Shown: in pieces, positions 1 through 6,822 of the stretch
How the letters are laid out: each line of letters begins with the position of its first letter
Position numbering within the stretch: position 1 is the stretch's first letter
Assembly (NCBI GenBank): GCA_001771615.1
Contig: MEUF01000042.1
Coordinates: 1-9,736 of the forward strand
Source of the DNA: a candidate division WOR-1 bacterium RIFOXYB2_FULL_48_7
GTDB lineage: Bacteria > Margulisbacteria > WOR-1 > O2-12-FULL-45-9 > XYB2-FULL-48-7
Length of the DNA stretch: 9,736 nucleotides
Reading direction: 5' to 3'
Notes under the pieces: model-generated
Databases searched by the model: none
Seen by the model: the letters and a program-made list of their open reading frames with translations, nothing else
Told to the model about the DNA's origin: nothing
Translations under genes and position numbers: made by a program

Positions 1-2057
1 ATATGGGTTTTGCCGCGCACATTGATGCGGGCAAGACTACCACTACGGAGCGGGTGCTCTTTTACAGCGGCCGCTTGCATAAGATTGGTAACGTTGACGA
101 GGGCAACACCGCTATGGATTGGATGGTTCAGGAACGGGAGAGGGGCATTACAATTACGTCTGCTGCTACCACCACTTTCTGGAAAGACCATCGAATCAAT
201 ATCATTGACACCCCCGGTCACGTTGATTTTACCGTCGAAGTCGAACGCTCCATGCGGGTACTGGATGGGGTAGTTCTAATTTTCTGCGCGGTCGGTGGTG
301 TTCAGCCGCAATCAGAAACTGTCTGGCGTCAAGCCAATCGCTATCATGTTCCGCGCATGGCTTTTGTCAATAAAATGGACCGCCTGGGGGCAGACTTTTT
401 CCGGGTGGCCAATCAGATCAGGGAGCGGTTGCTGGCCAATCCGCTGGTTATGCAGTTGCCGATCGGGGCGGAAGACAGCTTTCAGGGGATGGTCGATTTG
501 GTAGAGATGGATGCTATTGTTTACGAAGACGAGTTGGGGATGAAGATTAATCGAGTTCCTATTCCTGAAAACTTGGCTGAAGAGGCCAGAAAATGGCATG
601 AAAAGATTGTTGAAGCGGCTGCTGAAGCTGATGATGAGTTATTAGAAAAATATATGACCTCGCATACCTTAAACAAAGACGAGATTAAGAGGGGCCTTAG
701 AAAACTGGTGATCGATAGTAAAATTATCCCGGTTTTCTGCGGCTCTTCCTTTAAGAACCGCGGCGTTCAACCGCTGTTGGATGCCATTATTGATTACCTG
801 CCGGCACCGGTCGACAAAAAAGATGTAGTCGGCATCAATCCCAAGACTGGTAATGAAGATACCCGCAAGGCCCTGGACAGCGAGCCGTTCTCTGCGCTGG
901 CCTTTAAGATCATGTCCGACCCCTTTGTCGGTCGCTTGACTTATTTCCGTGTCTATTCGGGTGTTCTGACAACCGGGTCATATACGTACAATGCGGTCAA
1001 AGATCGTAAAGAGCGCATCGGCCGCTTGTTACAGATGCATGCCAATAAACGTGAAGAAATCAGTGAAATCCGGGCCGGTGACATTTGTGCGGCCGTCGGC
1101 TTAAAAGATACCTCGACCGGCGACACACTTTGCGACGCTGATAAGCCAATTATTTTAGAATCCATTCAGTTCCCCGAGCCGGTTATTTTTGTGGCGATTG
1201 AGCCCAAGACCACTTCTGACCAGGAAAAATTGGGGATGGCCTTGGCCCGCTTGGCCGAGGAAGACCCAACCTTTCGCATTAAAGGTGACCCGGAAACCGG
1301 GCAAACAATTATTTCCGGTATGGGCGAGTTGCACCTGGAAATCATTGTTGACCGGCTCCTGCGTGAATTCAAGGTTGAGGCCAATGTGGGTAAACCGCAA
1401 GTCGCCTATAAGGAAACCATTCGCGGATCTGCTGAAGCCGAAGGTAAATTCATCCGCCAGACCGGTGGTCGCGGACAATACGGGCATGTCTGGCTCAAGG
1501 TTGAGCCTTCAGAACCTGGGAAGGGCTTTGAGTTCGTTAACGATATCGTCGGTGGGGCAATCCCGCGTGAATATATCCCTGCCGTCGAGGCCGGGATTAA
1601 AGAAGCCATGAACACCGGTGTTTTGGCCGGTTATCCAACTCTTGACATTAAGGCGACTTTATTTGATGGATCGTACCATGATGTTGACTCGTCAGAAATT
1701 GCTTTTAAAATCGCCGCTTCAATGGGCTACAAAGCGGCTGTTTTGAGAAGCAAACCGATCTTGCTGGAACCGGTAATGAAGGTTGAAGTTGTTGTCCCGG
1801 AGCAGTATATGGGTGAAGTAATTGGCAATTTGAGCAGCCGACGCGGCCACGTTGAAGAAATGGAATCACATACCGGCATACAGACAATTAAAGCCAAGGT
1901 GCCGCTGGCCAATATGTTTGGCTATTCTACTGACCTGCGCTCCCTGACACAGGGGCGCGGCAACTATTCCATGGAATTTTGTGAATATCGCGAAGTCCCC
2001 AAAAATATTGCTGAACAGCTGATCGAAAAATTCAAACCTTCGGAAAAAGAGGCATAG
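1..2057 (+). CDS. fusA: Elongation factor G, 5' end cut off by window edge
   Basis: EF-G is the cytosolic GTPase that moves tRNAs and mRNA through the ribosome after peptide transfer and, with RRF, splits ribosomes. Counting from the first complete codon (position 3), all G motifs are present: P-loop AHIDAGKT at residues 5-12, switch I RGITI at 47-51, DTPGH at 69-73 and NKMD at 123-126. Domain II runs to about residue 389 and domain III follows. Domain IV carries the tip loop YHDVDSSE with His559, equivalent to E. coli His583. Domain V ends in FKPSEKEA. The ATG at position 3 is not the start: it aligns with the Ile of the family's RNIGI motif, and the first two bases complete an Asn codon, so about 12 residues lie upstream. 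It ends in TAG. The sequence looks like canonical EF-G1 rather than an EF-G2 paralogue. Unusually, no tuf follows; rpsJ comes next after 9 bases. Confidence 0.98.
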   Translation, partial: MGFAAHIDAGKTTTTERVLFYSGRLHKIGNVDEGNTAMDWMVQERERGITITSAATTTFWKDHRINIIDTPGHVDFTVEVERSMRVLDGVVLIFCAVGGVQPQSETVWRQANRYHVPRMAFVNKMDRLGADFFRVANQIRERLLANPLVMQLPIGAEDSFQGMVDLVEMDAIVYEDELGMKINRVPIPENLAEEARKWHEKIVEAAAEADDELLEKYMTSHTLNKDEIKRGLRKLVIDSKIIPVFCGSSFKNRGVQPLLDAIIDYLPAPVDKKDVVGINPKTGNEDTRKALDSEPFSALAFKIMSDPFVGRLTYFRVYSGVLTTGSYTYNAVKDRKERIGRLLQMHANKREEISEIRAGDICAAVGLKDTSTGDTLCDADKPIILESIQFPEPVIFVAIEPKTTSDQEKLGMALARLAEEDPTFRIKGDPETGQTIISGMGELHLEIIVDRLLREFKVEANVGKPQVAYKETIRGSAEAEGKFIRQTGGRGQYGHVWLKVEPSEPGKGFEFVNDIVGGAIPREYIPAVEAGIKEAMNTGVLAGYPTLDIKATLFDGSYHDVDSSEIAFKIAASMGYKAAVLRSKPILLEPVMKVEVVVPEQYMGEVIGNLSSRRGHVEEMESHTGIQTIKAKVPLANMFGYSTDLRSLTQGRGNYSMEFCEYREVPKNIAEQLIEKFKPSEKEA

Positions 2058-2066
2058 AGGAGAAAA

Positions 2067-2378
2067 ATGGCTAGACAAAAGATTAGGATTAAATTGAAAA
2101 GCTATGACCATCGGGTCCTGGACCAGTCGGCTTCCAAAATTGTTGATACCGCAAAACGGGCCGGGGCCAGTGTTTCTGGGCCAGTTCCTTTGCCAACTAA
2201 AAAAGAAATTTATTGTGTTCTGCGCTCGCCGCACGTCGATAAAAAATCGCGCGAGCATTTTCAAATTCTGACGCACAAAAGGTTGATCGATATCCTGGAG
2301 CCGCCGCCGCAGACAGTTGATGCCTTGATGCAACTGGACCTGCCGGCTGGTGTCGATATCGAGATAAAAATGGATTAA
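2067..2378 (+). CDS. rpsJ: 30S ribosomal protein S10
   Basis: S10 (uS10) sits in the 30S head and in many bacteria also acts with NusB in antitermination. The product is 103 residues, the usual family length. It shows the N-terminal strand ARQKIRIKLKSYDH, the middle segment GPVPLPTKKEIYCVLRSPHV and the highly conserved THKRLIDILEP followed by VDALMQLDLPAGVDIEIK. The start is supported by GAGGAG at 2057-2062, four bases before the ATG. In the classical S10 operon this gene is preceded by a long regulatory leader. Here fusA ends 9 bases upstream, so the gene must be co-transcribed with fusA and lacks an L4-responsive leader in that position. Confidence 0.98.
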   Translation: MARQKIRIKLKSYDHRVLDQSASKIVDTAKRAGASVSGPVPLPTKKEIYCVLRSPHVDKKSREHFQILTHKRLIDILEPPPQTVDALMQLDLPAGVDIEIKMD

Positions 2379-2380
2379 TT

Positions 2381-2929
2381 ATGACAGCATTATTTGGCAA
2401 AAAAATTGGTATGACTCAAATATTCGATAACGTGGGTAACCTGGTTGGGGTGACCGTTATTGAAGTTGGCCCCTGCAAGATCAGCCGGGTCAAGACCTTG
2501 GCCAGTGACGGATATCAGGCCATTCAGCTTGATTTTGGCGGGAAAAAGAAGGAAGTCCGGGTTGAAAAGACTGACGGGATCGAGGCGGGGCAAGAGTTAA
2601 AAGTCGATCTTTTCAAGGTTGGCGAAATTGTTGATATTTCTGGTGATGCGATCGGTAAAGGTTTTGCCGGCCGCATTAAAAGATGGCATCAGCACCGTGG
2701 CCCTATGTCCCATGGTTCTAAGTTCCACCGGATTGCCGGTTCGATCGGTTCTGGGACAACCCCGGGTCGCGTCTGGAAGGGTAAGCAGATGGCCGGTCGT
2801 TTGGGTGGCAAACAGGTGACCAATAAAAGAGTGACCATTGCCCAAATCATTGCCGAAAAGAATCTCTTATTAGTCAATGGCTCGGTTCCTGGAAAAAGAG
2901 GGAATCTGGTCATGGTAAAGAAGGCTTAA
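2381..2929 (+). CDS. rplC: 50S ribosomal protein L3, shortened form
   Basis: L3 (uL3) is an early 50S assembly protein whose long loop reaches toward the peptidyl-transferase centre. Family landmarks are the N-terminal FGKKIGMTQIF, then GKGFAGRIKRW, HGSKFHRIAGSIG, TPGRVWKGKQMAGRLG and the C-terminal NLLLVNGSVPGKRGNLVMVKKA. The product is 182 residues against roughly 205-210 usually. The shortfall is internal: after QLDFGGKKKE the sequence goes almost directly to AGQELKVDLF, and the conserved KPxxGHFxKAG segment is missing. The reading frame is intact on both sides, so this looks like a real lineage deletion rather than a frameshift. The site of Gln methylation known from E. coli is Ser here (GSIGS). 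The start lies 2 bases after the rpsJ stop with no obvious Shine-Dalgarno site, suggesting coupled translation. Confidence 0.97.
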   Translation: MTALFGKKIGMTQIFDNVGNLVGVTVIEVGPCKISRVKTLASDGYQAIQLDFGGKKKEVRVEKTDGIEAGQELKVDLFKVGEIVDISGDAIGKGFAGRIKRWHQHRGPMSHGSKFHRIAGSIGSGTTPGRVWKGKQMAGRLGGKQVTNKRVTIAQIIAEKNLLLVNGSVPGKRGNLVMVKKA

Positions 2930-2932
2930 ACA

Positions 2933-3511
2933 ATGTCAGAATTAAAAAACGTAATTTTTAACGAGAAACAAAACTTGCCGGTTGTGCATGAAGCGATTCG
3001 CTGGTATTTGGCCAGCGCCCGACGCGGTACACATTCGGCCAAGACCAGGACCGAAGTCTCTGGCGGCGGCCACAAGCCCTGGAAGCAAAAAGGGACGGGT
3101 CGGGCCAGATCCGGCAGTAACCGGTCGCCACTATGGCGTAAGGGCGGGGTGATTTTTCCCCCTAAAATGCGCAGCTATGCTTACAACCTGCCGATTAAGA
3201 TGAGAAAGCTGGCGTTACGAGTGGCTTTGTCAGAATTTAATCGTGATGACAAAATTAAAGTTGTCGAGAAATTCGCTTTGCCTAAGCCCAAAACCAGTGA
3301 AGGAAAAAAATACTTTGCCGGCCTGGGAGTAAGCGGCAAGGTCCTTTTTATCCTGGCTGAATCGCAACCGGAATTTGAAAGAGGGATACGCAACCTGGCT
3401 GGGGTAGAAATTGCCCAGGCTCAAGCAGTCAATATTTATGATTTGCTAAAGTGTGAATGGCTGGTTGTCGATCAAGCAGCAGTCAAAATGCTAGAGGAGA
3501 GATTGGCTTAA
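2933..3511 (+). CDS. rplD: 50S ribosomal protein L4, short N-terminus
   Basis: L4 (uL4) binds 23S rRNA domain I, lines the exit tunnel and in many bacteria represses its own operon. The extended-loop signature is clear: RRGTHSAKTRTEV, then GGGHKPWKQKGTGRARSGS and RSPLWRKGGVIF. The globular C-terminus (VEKFALPKPKT, VLFILAE, DLLKCEWLVVDQAAVKMLEERL) is complete. The product is 192 residues. The first block before VVHEA is about 10 residues shorter than in E. coli and about 15 shorter than in Bacillus. The start cannot lie further upstream, because the rplC TAA is in the same frame only one codon before the ATG. A weak AAGG lies about 8 bases upstream (2921-2924). With no S10 leader visible, the known L4 autoregulation would need another target. 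Confidence 0.97.
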   Translation: MSELKNVIFNEKQNLPVVHEAIRWYLASARRGTHSAKTRTEVSGGGHKPWKQKGTGRARSGSNRSPLWRKGGVIFPPKMRSYAYNLPIKMRKLALRVALSEFNRDDKIKVVEKFALPKPKTSEGKKYFAGLGVSGKVLFILAESQPEFERGIRNLAGVEIAQAQAVNIYDLLKCEWLVVDQAAVKMLEERLA

Positions 3512-3793
3512 ATGGAATACGATCAAATAATAATTGAACCGGTTTTAACTGAAAAAAGCTTCACTGGCCGGCCGAATTCCTGCTATGTCTTCAGGGTCAA
3601 TATGAGGGCCACCAAGGTAGCCATTCGTCAGGCAATAGAAAAAGCCTTCAAAGTTAAGGTTAAAGACGTTAATACATTATTCGTCAAGCCCAAGGCCAGA
3701 AGCCTTGGTCGTTCGATCGGGCGCACCGCCAGTTGGAAAAAGGCCTATGTAACCTTGATCGCCGGGCAAAAGATACAGGAGTTAGAAGTTTAA
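3512..3793 (+). CDS. rplW: 50S ribosomal protein L23
   Basis: L23 (uL23) sits at the exit of the nascent-peptide tunnel and is the docking point for trigger factor and the signal recognition particle. The product is 93 residues, normal for bacteria. Family landmarks are IIEPVLTEKSF near the N-terminus, YVFRVNMRATKVAIRQAIEKAFKVKVKDVNTL in the core, the basic loop KPKARSLGRSIGRT and the terminal WKKAYVTL. Its ATG directly follows the rplD TAA with no gap and in the same frame. A GAGGAG at 3494-3499 lies inside the end of rplD, 12 bases before the ATG, which is rather far, so coupling to rplD translation is likely. Confidence 0.97.
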   Translation: MEYDQIIIEPVLTEKSFTGRPNSCYVFRVNMRATKVAIRQAIEKAFKVKVKDVNTLFVKPKARSLGRSIGRTASWKKAYVTLIAGQKIQELEV

Positions 3794-3794
3794 T

Positions 3795-4622
3795 ATGGCA
3801 TTAAAACAGAAAAATCCACGTAGCCCGGGTACACGTTTTCAGATCGTTGATGATTATGCTGATTTGACAAAGCATTTTCCGGAAAAATCATTATTGCAGC
3901 CGATGAAACAAAAGGCTGGCCGCGACGCGCTTGGCCGGGTGGCGATGCGCCATCGGGGTGGTGGGAATAAAACCCATTATCGTGTCATTGATTTTATGCG
4001 TACTAAGGATAATGTTGAAGCCAAAGTTATCGGGATTGAATACGACCCCAACCGCAACTGCCGCATCGCCTTGTTGGAATATGCGGACAAGGAACGGCGC
4101 TATATTTTGGCGCCATTGGGGTTGACTGATGGTGATACGGTAATTTCGGGTCCAGAAGTTGATATCAAACCGGGGAACGCCATGCCGCTCAAAGCTATCC
4201 CGGTCGGGACAACTGTTCATAATGTTGAAATGGAGCCGGGTTCTGGCGGGCAGCTAGCCCGTTCTGCCGGTGCCGGGTTGGTTTTGCTGGGCAAGGAAGG
4301 TAGCCACGCCATTGTAAAACTCCCTTCTGGCGAACAGCGCAAAGTTCATATGAATTGCCGGGCCACGGTTGGCCAGGTTGGGAATCTTGATGCAAAGAAT
4401 GTAATTATGGGTAAGGCCGGTAAAAAGCGCCATTTGGGGCGCCGACCGGAAGTCCGTGGTGTTGTCATGAACCCGTGCGACCATCCGCATGGTGGTGGAG
4501 AGGGTAAATCCGGCATTGGTCGTGAACACCCGGTCACCCCGTGGGGCAAACCGACACTGGGCTATAAAACAAGAAAACGGCGCCGCCGCAGCGAGCGCTT
4601 TATCCTGACAAGGAGGAAGTAA
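3795..4622 (+). CDS. rplB: 50S ribosomal protein L2
   Basis: L2 (uL2) is one of the most conserved ribosomal proteins; it helps join the subunits and supports the peptidyl-transferase centre. The product is 275 residues, the normal length. Visible blocks are RHRGGGNKTHYRVIDF, then EYDPNRNCRIALLEYADKERRYILAP, GNAMPLKAIPVGTTVHNVE and AGAGLVLLGKEG. The C-terminal catalytic-centre loop MNPCDHPHGGGEGK places His at residues 230 and 232, matching E. coli His229 and His231 counted without Met. A Cys replaces the Val most bacteria have before DHPHGGG, which is a mild oddity. The C-terminus is strongly basic. An AGGAG at 3777-3781 lies in the end of rplW, 13 bases from the ATG. The stop overlaps the rpsS start as TAATG. 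Confidence 0.98.
   Translation: MALKQKNPRSPGTRFQIVDDYADLTKHFPEKSLLQPMKQKAGRDALGRVAMRHRGGGNKTHYRVIDFMRTKDNVEAKVIGIEYDPNRNCRIALLEYADKERRYILAPLGLTDGDTVISGPEVDIKPGNAMPLKAIPVGTTVHNVEMEPGSGGQLARSAGAGLVLLGKEGSHAIVKLPSGEQRKVHMNCRATVGQVGNLDAKNVIMGKAGKKRHLGRRPEVRGVVMNPCDHPHGGGEGKSGIGREHPVTPWGKPTLGYKTRKRRRRSERFILTRRK
4611..4616 (+). promoter_or_regulatory. Shine-Dalgarno site for rpsS
   Basis: AGGAGG lies in the last codons of rplB, five bases before the rpsS ATG at 4622. It fixes that start and shows initiation independent of the one-base TAATG overlap. Confidence 0.85.
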
Positions 4623-4906
4623 TGGGTCGTTCAGTAAAAAAAGGTCCGTTTGTAAATGAAAAATTGTTAATCAAGGTGCAGAAAGCGATTGCAGCCAAAG
4701 ACAAAAAGATAATTAAAACCTGGGCACGGGCGTCAACCATTGTGCCGGAAATGATCGGTTTCACTTTTGCCGTGCATAATGGCAATAAACACATCCCGGT
4801 CTATATCTCTGAAAATATGGTTGGGCATAAGCTGGGTGAATTTGCGGCTACCCGCAATTTCCGCGGCCACAGTACGCCGACAGACAAAACAACGACACTG
4901 ACATAA
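4622..4906 (+). CDS. rpsS: 30S ribosomal protein S19
   Basis: S19 (uS19) lies in the 30S head, pairs with S13 and contacts the A-site tRNA side of the subunit bridge. The product is 94 residues (family about 92-94). Diagnostic segments are the N-terminal GRSVKKGPFVNEKLL, then IKTWARASTIVPEMIGFTFAVHNGNKH and the C-terminal signature VGHKLGEFAATRNFRGH. The tail STPTDKTTTLT is Thr-rich and less basic than in many bacteria, a minor difference. The ATG shares its A with the rplB TAA stop and is served by AGGAGG five bases upstream. Confidence 0.98.
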   Translation: MGRSVKKGPFVNEKLLIKVQKAIAAKDKKIIKTWARASTIVPEMIGFTFAVHNGNKHIPVYISENMVGHKLGEFAATRNFRGHSTPTDKTTTLT

Positions 4907-4909
4907 GCC

Positions 4910-5254
4910 ATGACAATAGTAAAAGCAAAATCAAAATGGGTCCGCAGTTCGCCGAGAAAGATCTCGCGGGTGATTGACGTGATTAAAGGGAAAAGCGCCC
5001 AAGAGGCCTTGACCTTGCTCAAGTTTATGCCGCAAAAGGGCGCTCGCTTGCTGGCCAAGGTCATTAAGTCAGCGGTCGCCAACGCCAAGCATAATTTTAA
5101 GATGAAGGAAGACCAATTGTTTATTACAGAAGCCTATGCAAACAAGGGGATTATTATGAAACGTTTTCAGCCGGTGTCTCGCGGTCGGGCTCATTCCATC
5201 ATGAAACGGACCAGTCATATAACGGTCTGTCTAACCTCTAGGGAGGAGGCCTAA
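4910..5254 (+). CDS. rplV: 50S ribosomal protein L22
   Basis: L22 (uL22) binds all 23S rRNA domains and sends a beta-hairpin into the exit tunnel, where changes in other bacteria give macrolide resistance. The product is 114 residues against about 110 usually. Visible are VRSSPRKISRVIDVIKGKSAQEALTLLKFMPQKGA, then LLAKVIKSAVANAKHN and the hairpin region MKRFQPVSRGRAHSIMKRTSHITV near residues 84-107. No insertion or deletion is apparent in the hairpin. The gene starts three bases after the rpsS stop, in the same frame, without a recognisable Shine-Dalgarno site, so it probably depends on ribosomes finishing rpsS. Confidence 0.97.
   Translation: MTIVKAKSKWVRSSPRKISRVIDVIKGKSAQEALTLLKFMPQKGARLLAKVIKSAVANAKHNFKMKEDQLFITEAYANKGIIMKRFQPVSRGRAHSIMKRTSHITVCLTSREEA
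5244..5249 (+). promoter_or_regulatory. Shine-Dalgarno site for rpsC
   Basis: AGGAGG, within the longer purine run AGGGAGGAGG (5240-5249), ends five bases before the rpsC ATG at 5255. It also encodes the last residues of L22 (REEA). Confidence 0.85.
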
Positions 5255-5908
5255 ATGGGTCAGAAATTACATCCGAAGGGATTAAGGCTGGGGATCACCG
5301 CAGAGTGGGATAGCTATTGGTATGCCGATAAAGGAAATTTCTCTAAACTCCTGGCTGAAGATGTCGATTTACGGAGCTATCTCAAGACCAGCCTTTACAA
5401 GGCCGGCATTTCAAGAATAAAAATCAGCCGCAAAGCCAACCAGATCGAAGTTGATCTGTACACGGCCAAACCGGGCTTAATTATCGGAAAAGGTGGTAAA
5501 GACATTGCTTTGGTCCGTGACACCTTGGTTAAGAAATTAGGCAAACAGGTCCAGCTCAATGTCCACGAAGAAACCAATCCTGAAAATTGTGCTGTCCTGC
5601 TGGCCGAAAATGTGGCTTCTCAGCTGGAACGGCGCATTGCTTTCCGGCGCGCCATGAAGCAAATTGTTTCCCGGGCTCTGCGGGCCGGGGCCAAAGGGGT
5701 CAAGGTTATGGTTGGTGGCCGGTTGGATGGGTCAGAAATTGCCCGCAGCGAATGGTATCGCATGGGGCGGGTGCCTTTGCAGACCTTGAGGGCCAATGTT
5801 GATTATGGTTTCGCCGAAGCGATGACCATTTATGGGAAAATCGGGGTCAAGGTTTGGGTCTACAAAGGTGAAATCTTGAAAGCAAAACAAGAAAAGGTGA
5901 AGGCATAA
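5255..5908 (+). CDS. rpsC: 30S ribosomal protein S3
   Basis: S3 (uS3) lines the mRNA entry channel of the 30S head and contributes to mRNA unwinding with S4 and S5. The product is 217 residues, within the family range. It begins with GQKLHPKGLRLGI, followed by a type-II KH domain whose GxxG loop IIGKGGKDI has G78-K79-G80-G81. The C-terminal domain shows RRAMKQIVSRALRAGAKGVKVMVGGRLDGSEIARSEW, then GRVPLQTLRANVDYG and IGVKVWVYKGEI. It ends in a short basic tail. Its ATG abuts the rplV TAA with no gap and in the same frame. Confidence 0.98.
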   Translation: MGQKLHPKGLRLGITAEWDSYWYADKGNFSKLLAEDVDLRSYLKTSLYKAGISRIKISRKANQIEVDLYTAKPGLIIGKGGKDIALVRDTLVKKLGKQVQLNVHEETNPENCAVLLAENVASQLERRIAFRRAMKQIVSRALRAGAKGVKVMVGGRLDGSEIARSEWYRMGRVPLQTLRANVDYGFAEAMTIYGKIGVKVWVYKGEILKAKQEKVKA

Positions 5909-5912
5909 TACG

Positions 5913-6323
5913 ATGGTACTTTTTCCTGGAAAAACTAAATTTAGAAAGAATCAGCGGGGGCGGGTACGCGGCATGGCGACGCGCGGTAATGCTCTTTTTT
6001 TTGGCGAATACGGTTTGCAGTCCCTGGAATGCGGCCATTTAACGGTTAACCAAATCGAGGCGGCCAGAAAAACACTGGCCCATTATTTCAAGCGCGGCGG
6101 CAAAATCTGGGTACGCTTACTGGCAGATAAGATTATGAGTGCCCGGGCAGCCGAAACTCGTATGGGTGGCGGTAAAGGGGCTCCAGCCAAATTTGTGGCC
6201 CCGGTCCGGCGCGGACACATCTTGTTTGAAGTTGCCGGGGTTACCCTGGAAGAGGCCAAATCAGCGCTCAAGCTGGCCGGGTACAAATTACCAGTTGAAA
6301 CGCGCTTTGTGGGGAAAGAATAA
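5913..6323 (+). CDS. rplP: 50S ribosomal protein L16
   Basis: L16 (uL16) is a late 50S assembly protein that positions A-site tRNA near the peptidyl-transferase centre. The product is 136 residues, as in E. coli. Landmarks are the N-terminal TKFRKNQRGRVRGMATRGN, then FGEYGLQSLECGHLTVNQIEAARKTL and RGGKIWVRLLADK. The conserved ETRMGGGKGAP and the C-terminal ILFEVAGVTLEEAKSALKLAGYKLPVETRFV follow. The usual bacterial start MLMPKRTK is MVLFPGKTK here, a small divergence. A GAAGG at 5899-5903 lies nine bases before the ATG. The gap to rpsC is four bases and the stop overlaps the rpmC start by one base. Confidence 0.97.
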   Translation: MVLFPGKTKFRKNQRGRVRGMATRGNALFFGEYGLQSLECGHLTVNQIEAARKTLAHYFKRGGKIWVRLLADKIMSARAAETRMGGGKGAPAKFVAPVRRGHILFEVAGVTLEEAKSALKLAGYKLPVETRFVGKE

Positions 6324-6526
6324 TGAAAACAACTAAAGAAACAAACGAATTGCGGCAGGCTTCGCTGGCAGAATTGACGAAAAAGTTGGACGAAACGAGA
6401 AAAGAGCTGATTATTTCGCGCATCCAAAAAGTCAGCCAGCAATTAAAGAACCCGCTGAAGGTCAGAGTGTTGCGCAAAAAAATTGCCCGTTTGCTGACAG
6501 TAGTTCATGAGAAGGAGAAAGCATGA
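6323..6526 (+). CDS. rpmC: 50S ribosomal protein L29
   Basis: L29 (uL29) is a small helical protein next to L23 at the tunnel exit. The product is 67 residues, slightly longer than the common 63-66, with a few extra residues before LRQASLAELTKKLDETRKEL. The second helix, QLKNPLKVRVLRKKIARLLTVVHEKE, matches the family's helix-turn-helix pattern and its NP turn. The start shares one base with the rplP stop (TAATG). The stop is TGA, overlapping the rpsQ start as ATGA. This shows that TGA is a stop in this organism, so recoded TGA (codes 4 or 25) is unlikely. Confidence 0.95.
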   Translation: MKTTKETNELRQASLAELTKKLDETRKELIISRIQKVSQQLKNPLKVRVLRKKIARLLTVVHEKEKA

Positions 6527-6822
6527 CTGAAAAAAGAAAAGTAAAGGTTAGGGAAGGGGTAGTCGTCAGCGATAAGATGGACAAGACTGTCGTAATCAAG
6601 ATAGTCAAGGCTTTTCGCCATCCGCTCTACCAGAAAACAGTCAAGATCAGTAATAAATTCAAAGCACATGATGAGAATAATGAATGTCACGTTGGCGACC
6701 TGGTCAAGATAATGGAAACACGCCCGCTCTCCAAGGATAAACGCTGGCGAGTTGTACAGATATTGACCAAGGCCAAGCCGACACAAGTTAAGGAGGCTTT
6801 AAAAGTTGATTCAGAATCGTAG
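6523..6822 (+). CDS. rpsQ: 30S ribosomal protein S17 with C-terminal extension
   Basis: S17 (uS17) is a primary binder of the 16S rRNA 5' domain. The OB-fold core is clear: REGVVVSDKMDKTVVIKI, then HPLYQKTVKISNKFKAHDENNECHVGDLVKIMETRPLSKDKRWRVVQIL. The product is 99 residues, against about 84-90 in most bacteria. The added residues form a hydrophilic tail ending KEALKVDSES. The DNA for this tail contains both the Shine-Dalgarno site and the TTG start of rplN, so the extension and the initiation signals are superimposed. An AAGGAG at 6512-6517 lies five bases before the ATG. The start overlaps rpmC by four bases. The stop is TAG. Confidence 0.97.
   Translation: MTEKRKVKVREGVVVSDKMDKTVVIKIVKAFRHPLYQKTVKISNKFKAHDENNECHVGDLVKIMETRPLSKDKRWRVVQILTKAKPTQVKEALKVDSES
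6791..6796 (+). promoter_or_regulatory. Shine-Dalgarno site that sets the rplN TTG start
   Basis: AGGAGG lies inside the 3' end of rpsQ, nine bases before the TTG at 6806. The alternative ATG at 6824 would be 27 bases away, beyond normal spacing. This supports TTG as the start. Confidence 0.8.

Noticed and set aside
3..5. ATG at the very start of the window as the fusA start codon
   Set aside because: It aligns with the Ile of the EF-G RNIGI motif just before the P-loop; about 12 conserved residues are expected upstream, so the gene is simply cut by the window edge.
966..992. CTGACA and TACAAT in fusA as an internal promoter
   Set aside because: The spacing is only 15 bases and both boxes are imperfect; in a window of nearly 10 kb such matches are expected by chance.
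1189..1611. A 140-residue plus-strand open frame inside fusA in another frame
   Set aside because: It is fully contained in the conserved EF-G coding region, is rich in Trp, Arg and Pro as expected of an out-of-frame reading, and has no initiation signal.
1866..2333. A 155-residue minus-strand open frame covering the fusA end and rpsJ
   Set aside because: It is antisense to two clear genes, has no recognisable domain or ribosome-binding site, and its composition follows from the plus-strand codons.
3143..3165. A G-run followed by T's and a C-run in rplD as a possible hairpin
   Set aside because: The pairing is only about four G-C pairs around a long loop, and the T run lies in the loop rather than after the stem, so it is not a terminator shape.
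3864..3894. A perfect TTGACA inside rplB that might be a -35 promoter element
   Set aside because: The candidate -10 boxes downstream match only 4 of 6 bases at spacings of 16 or 19, and the site lies inside conserved L2 coding sequence, so chance is the better explanation.
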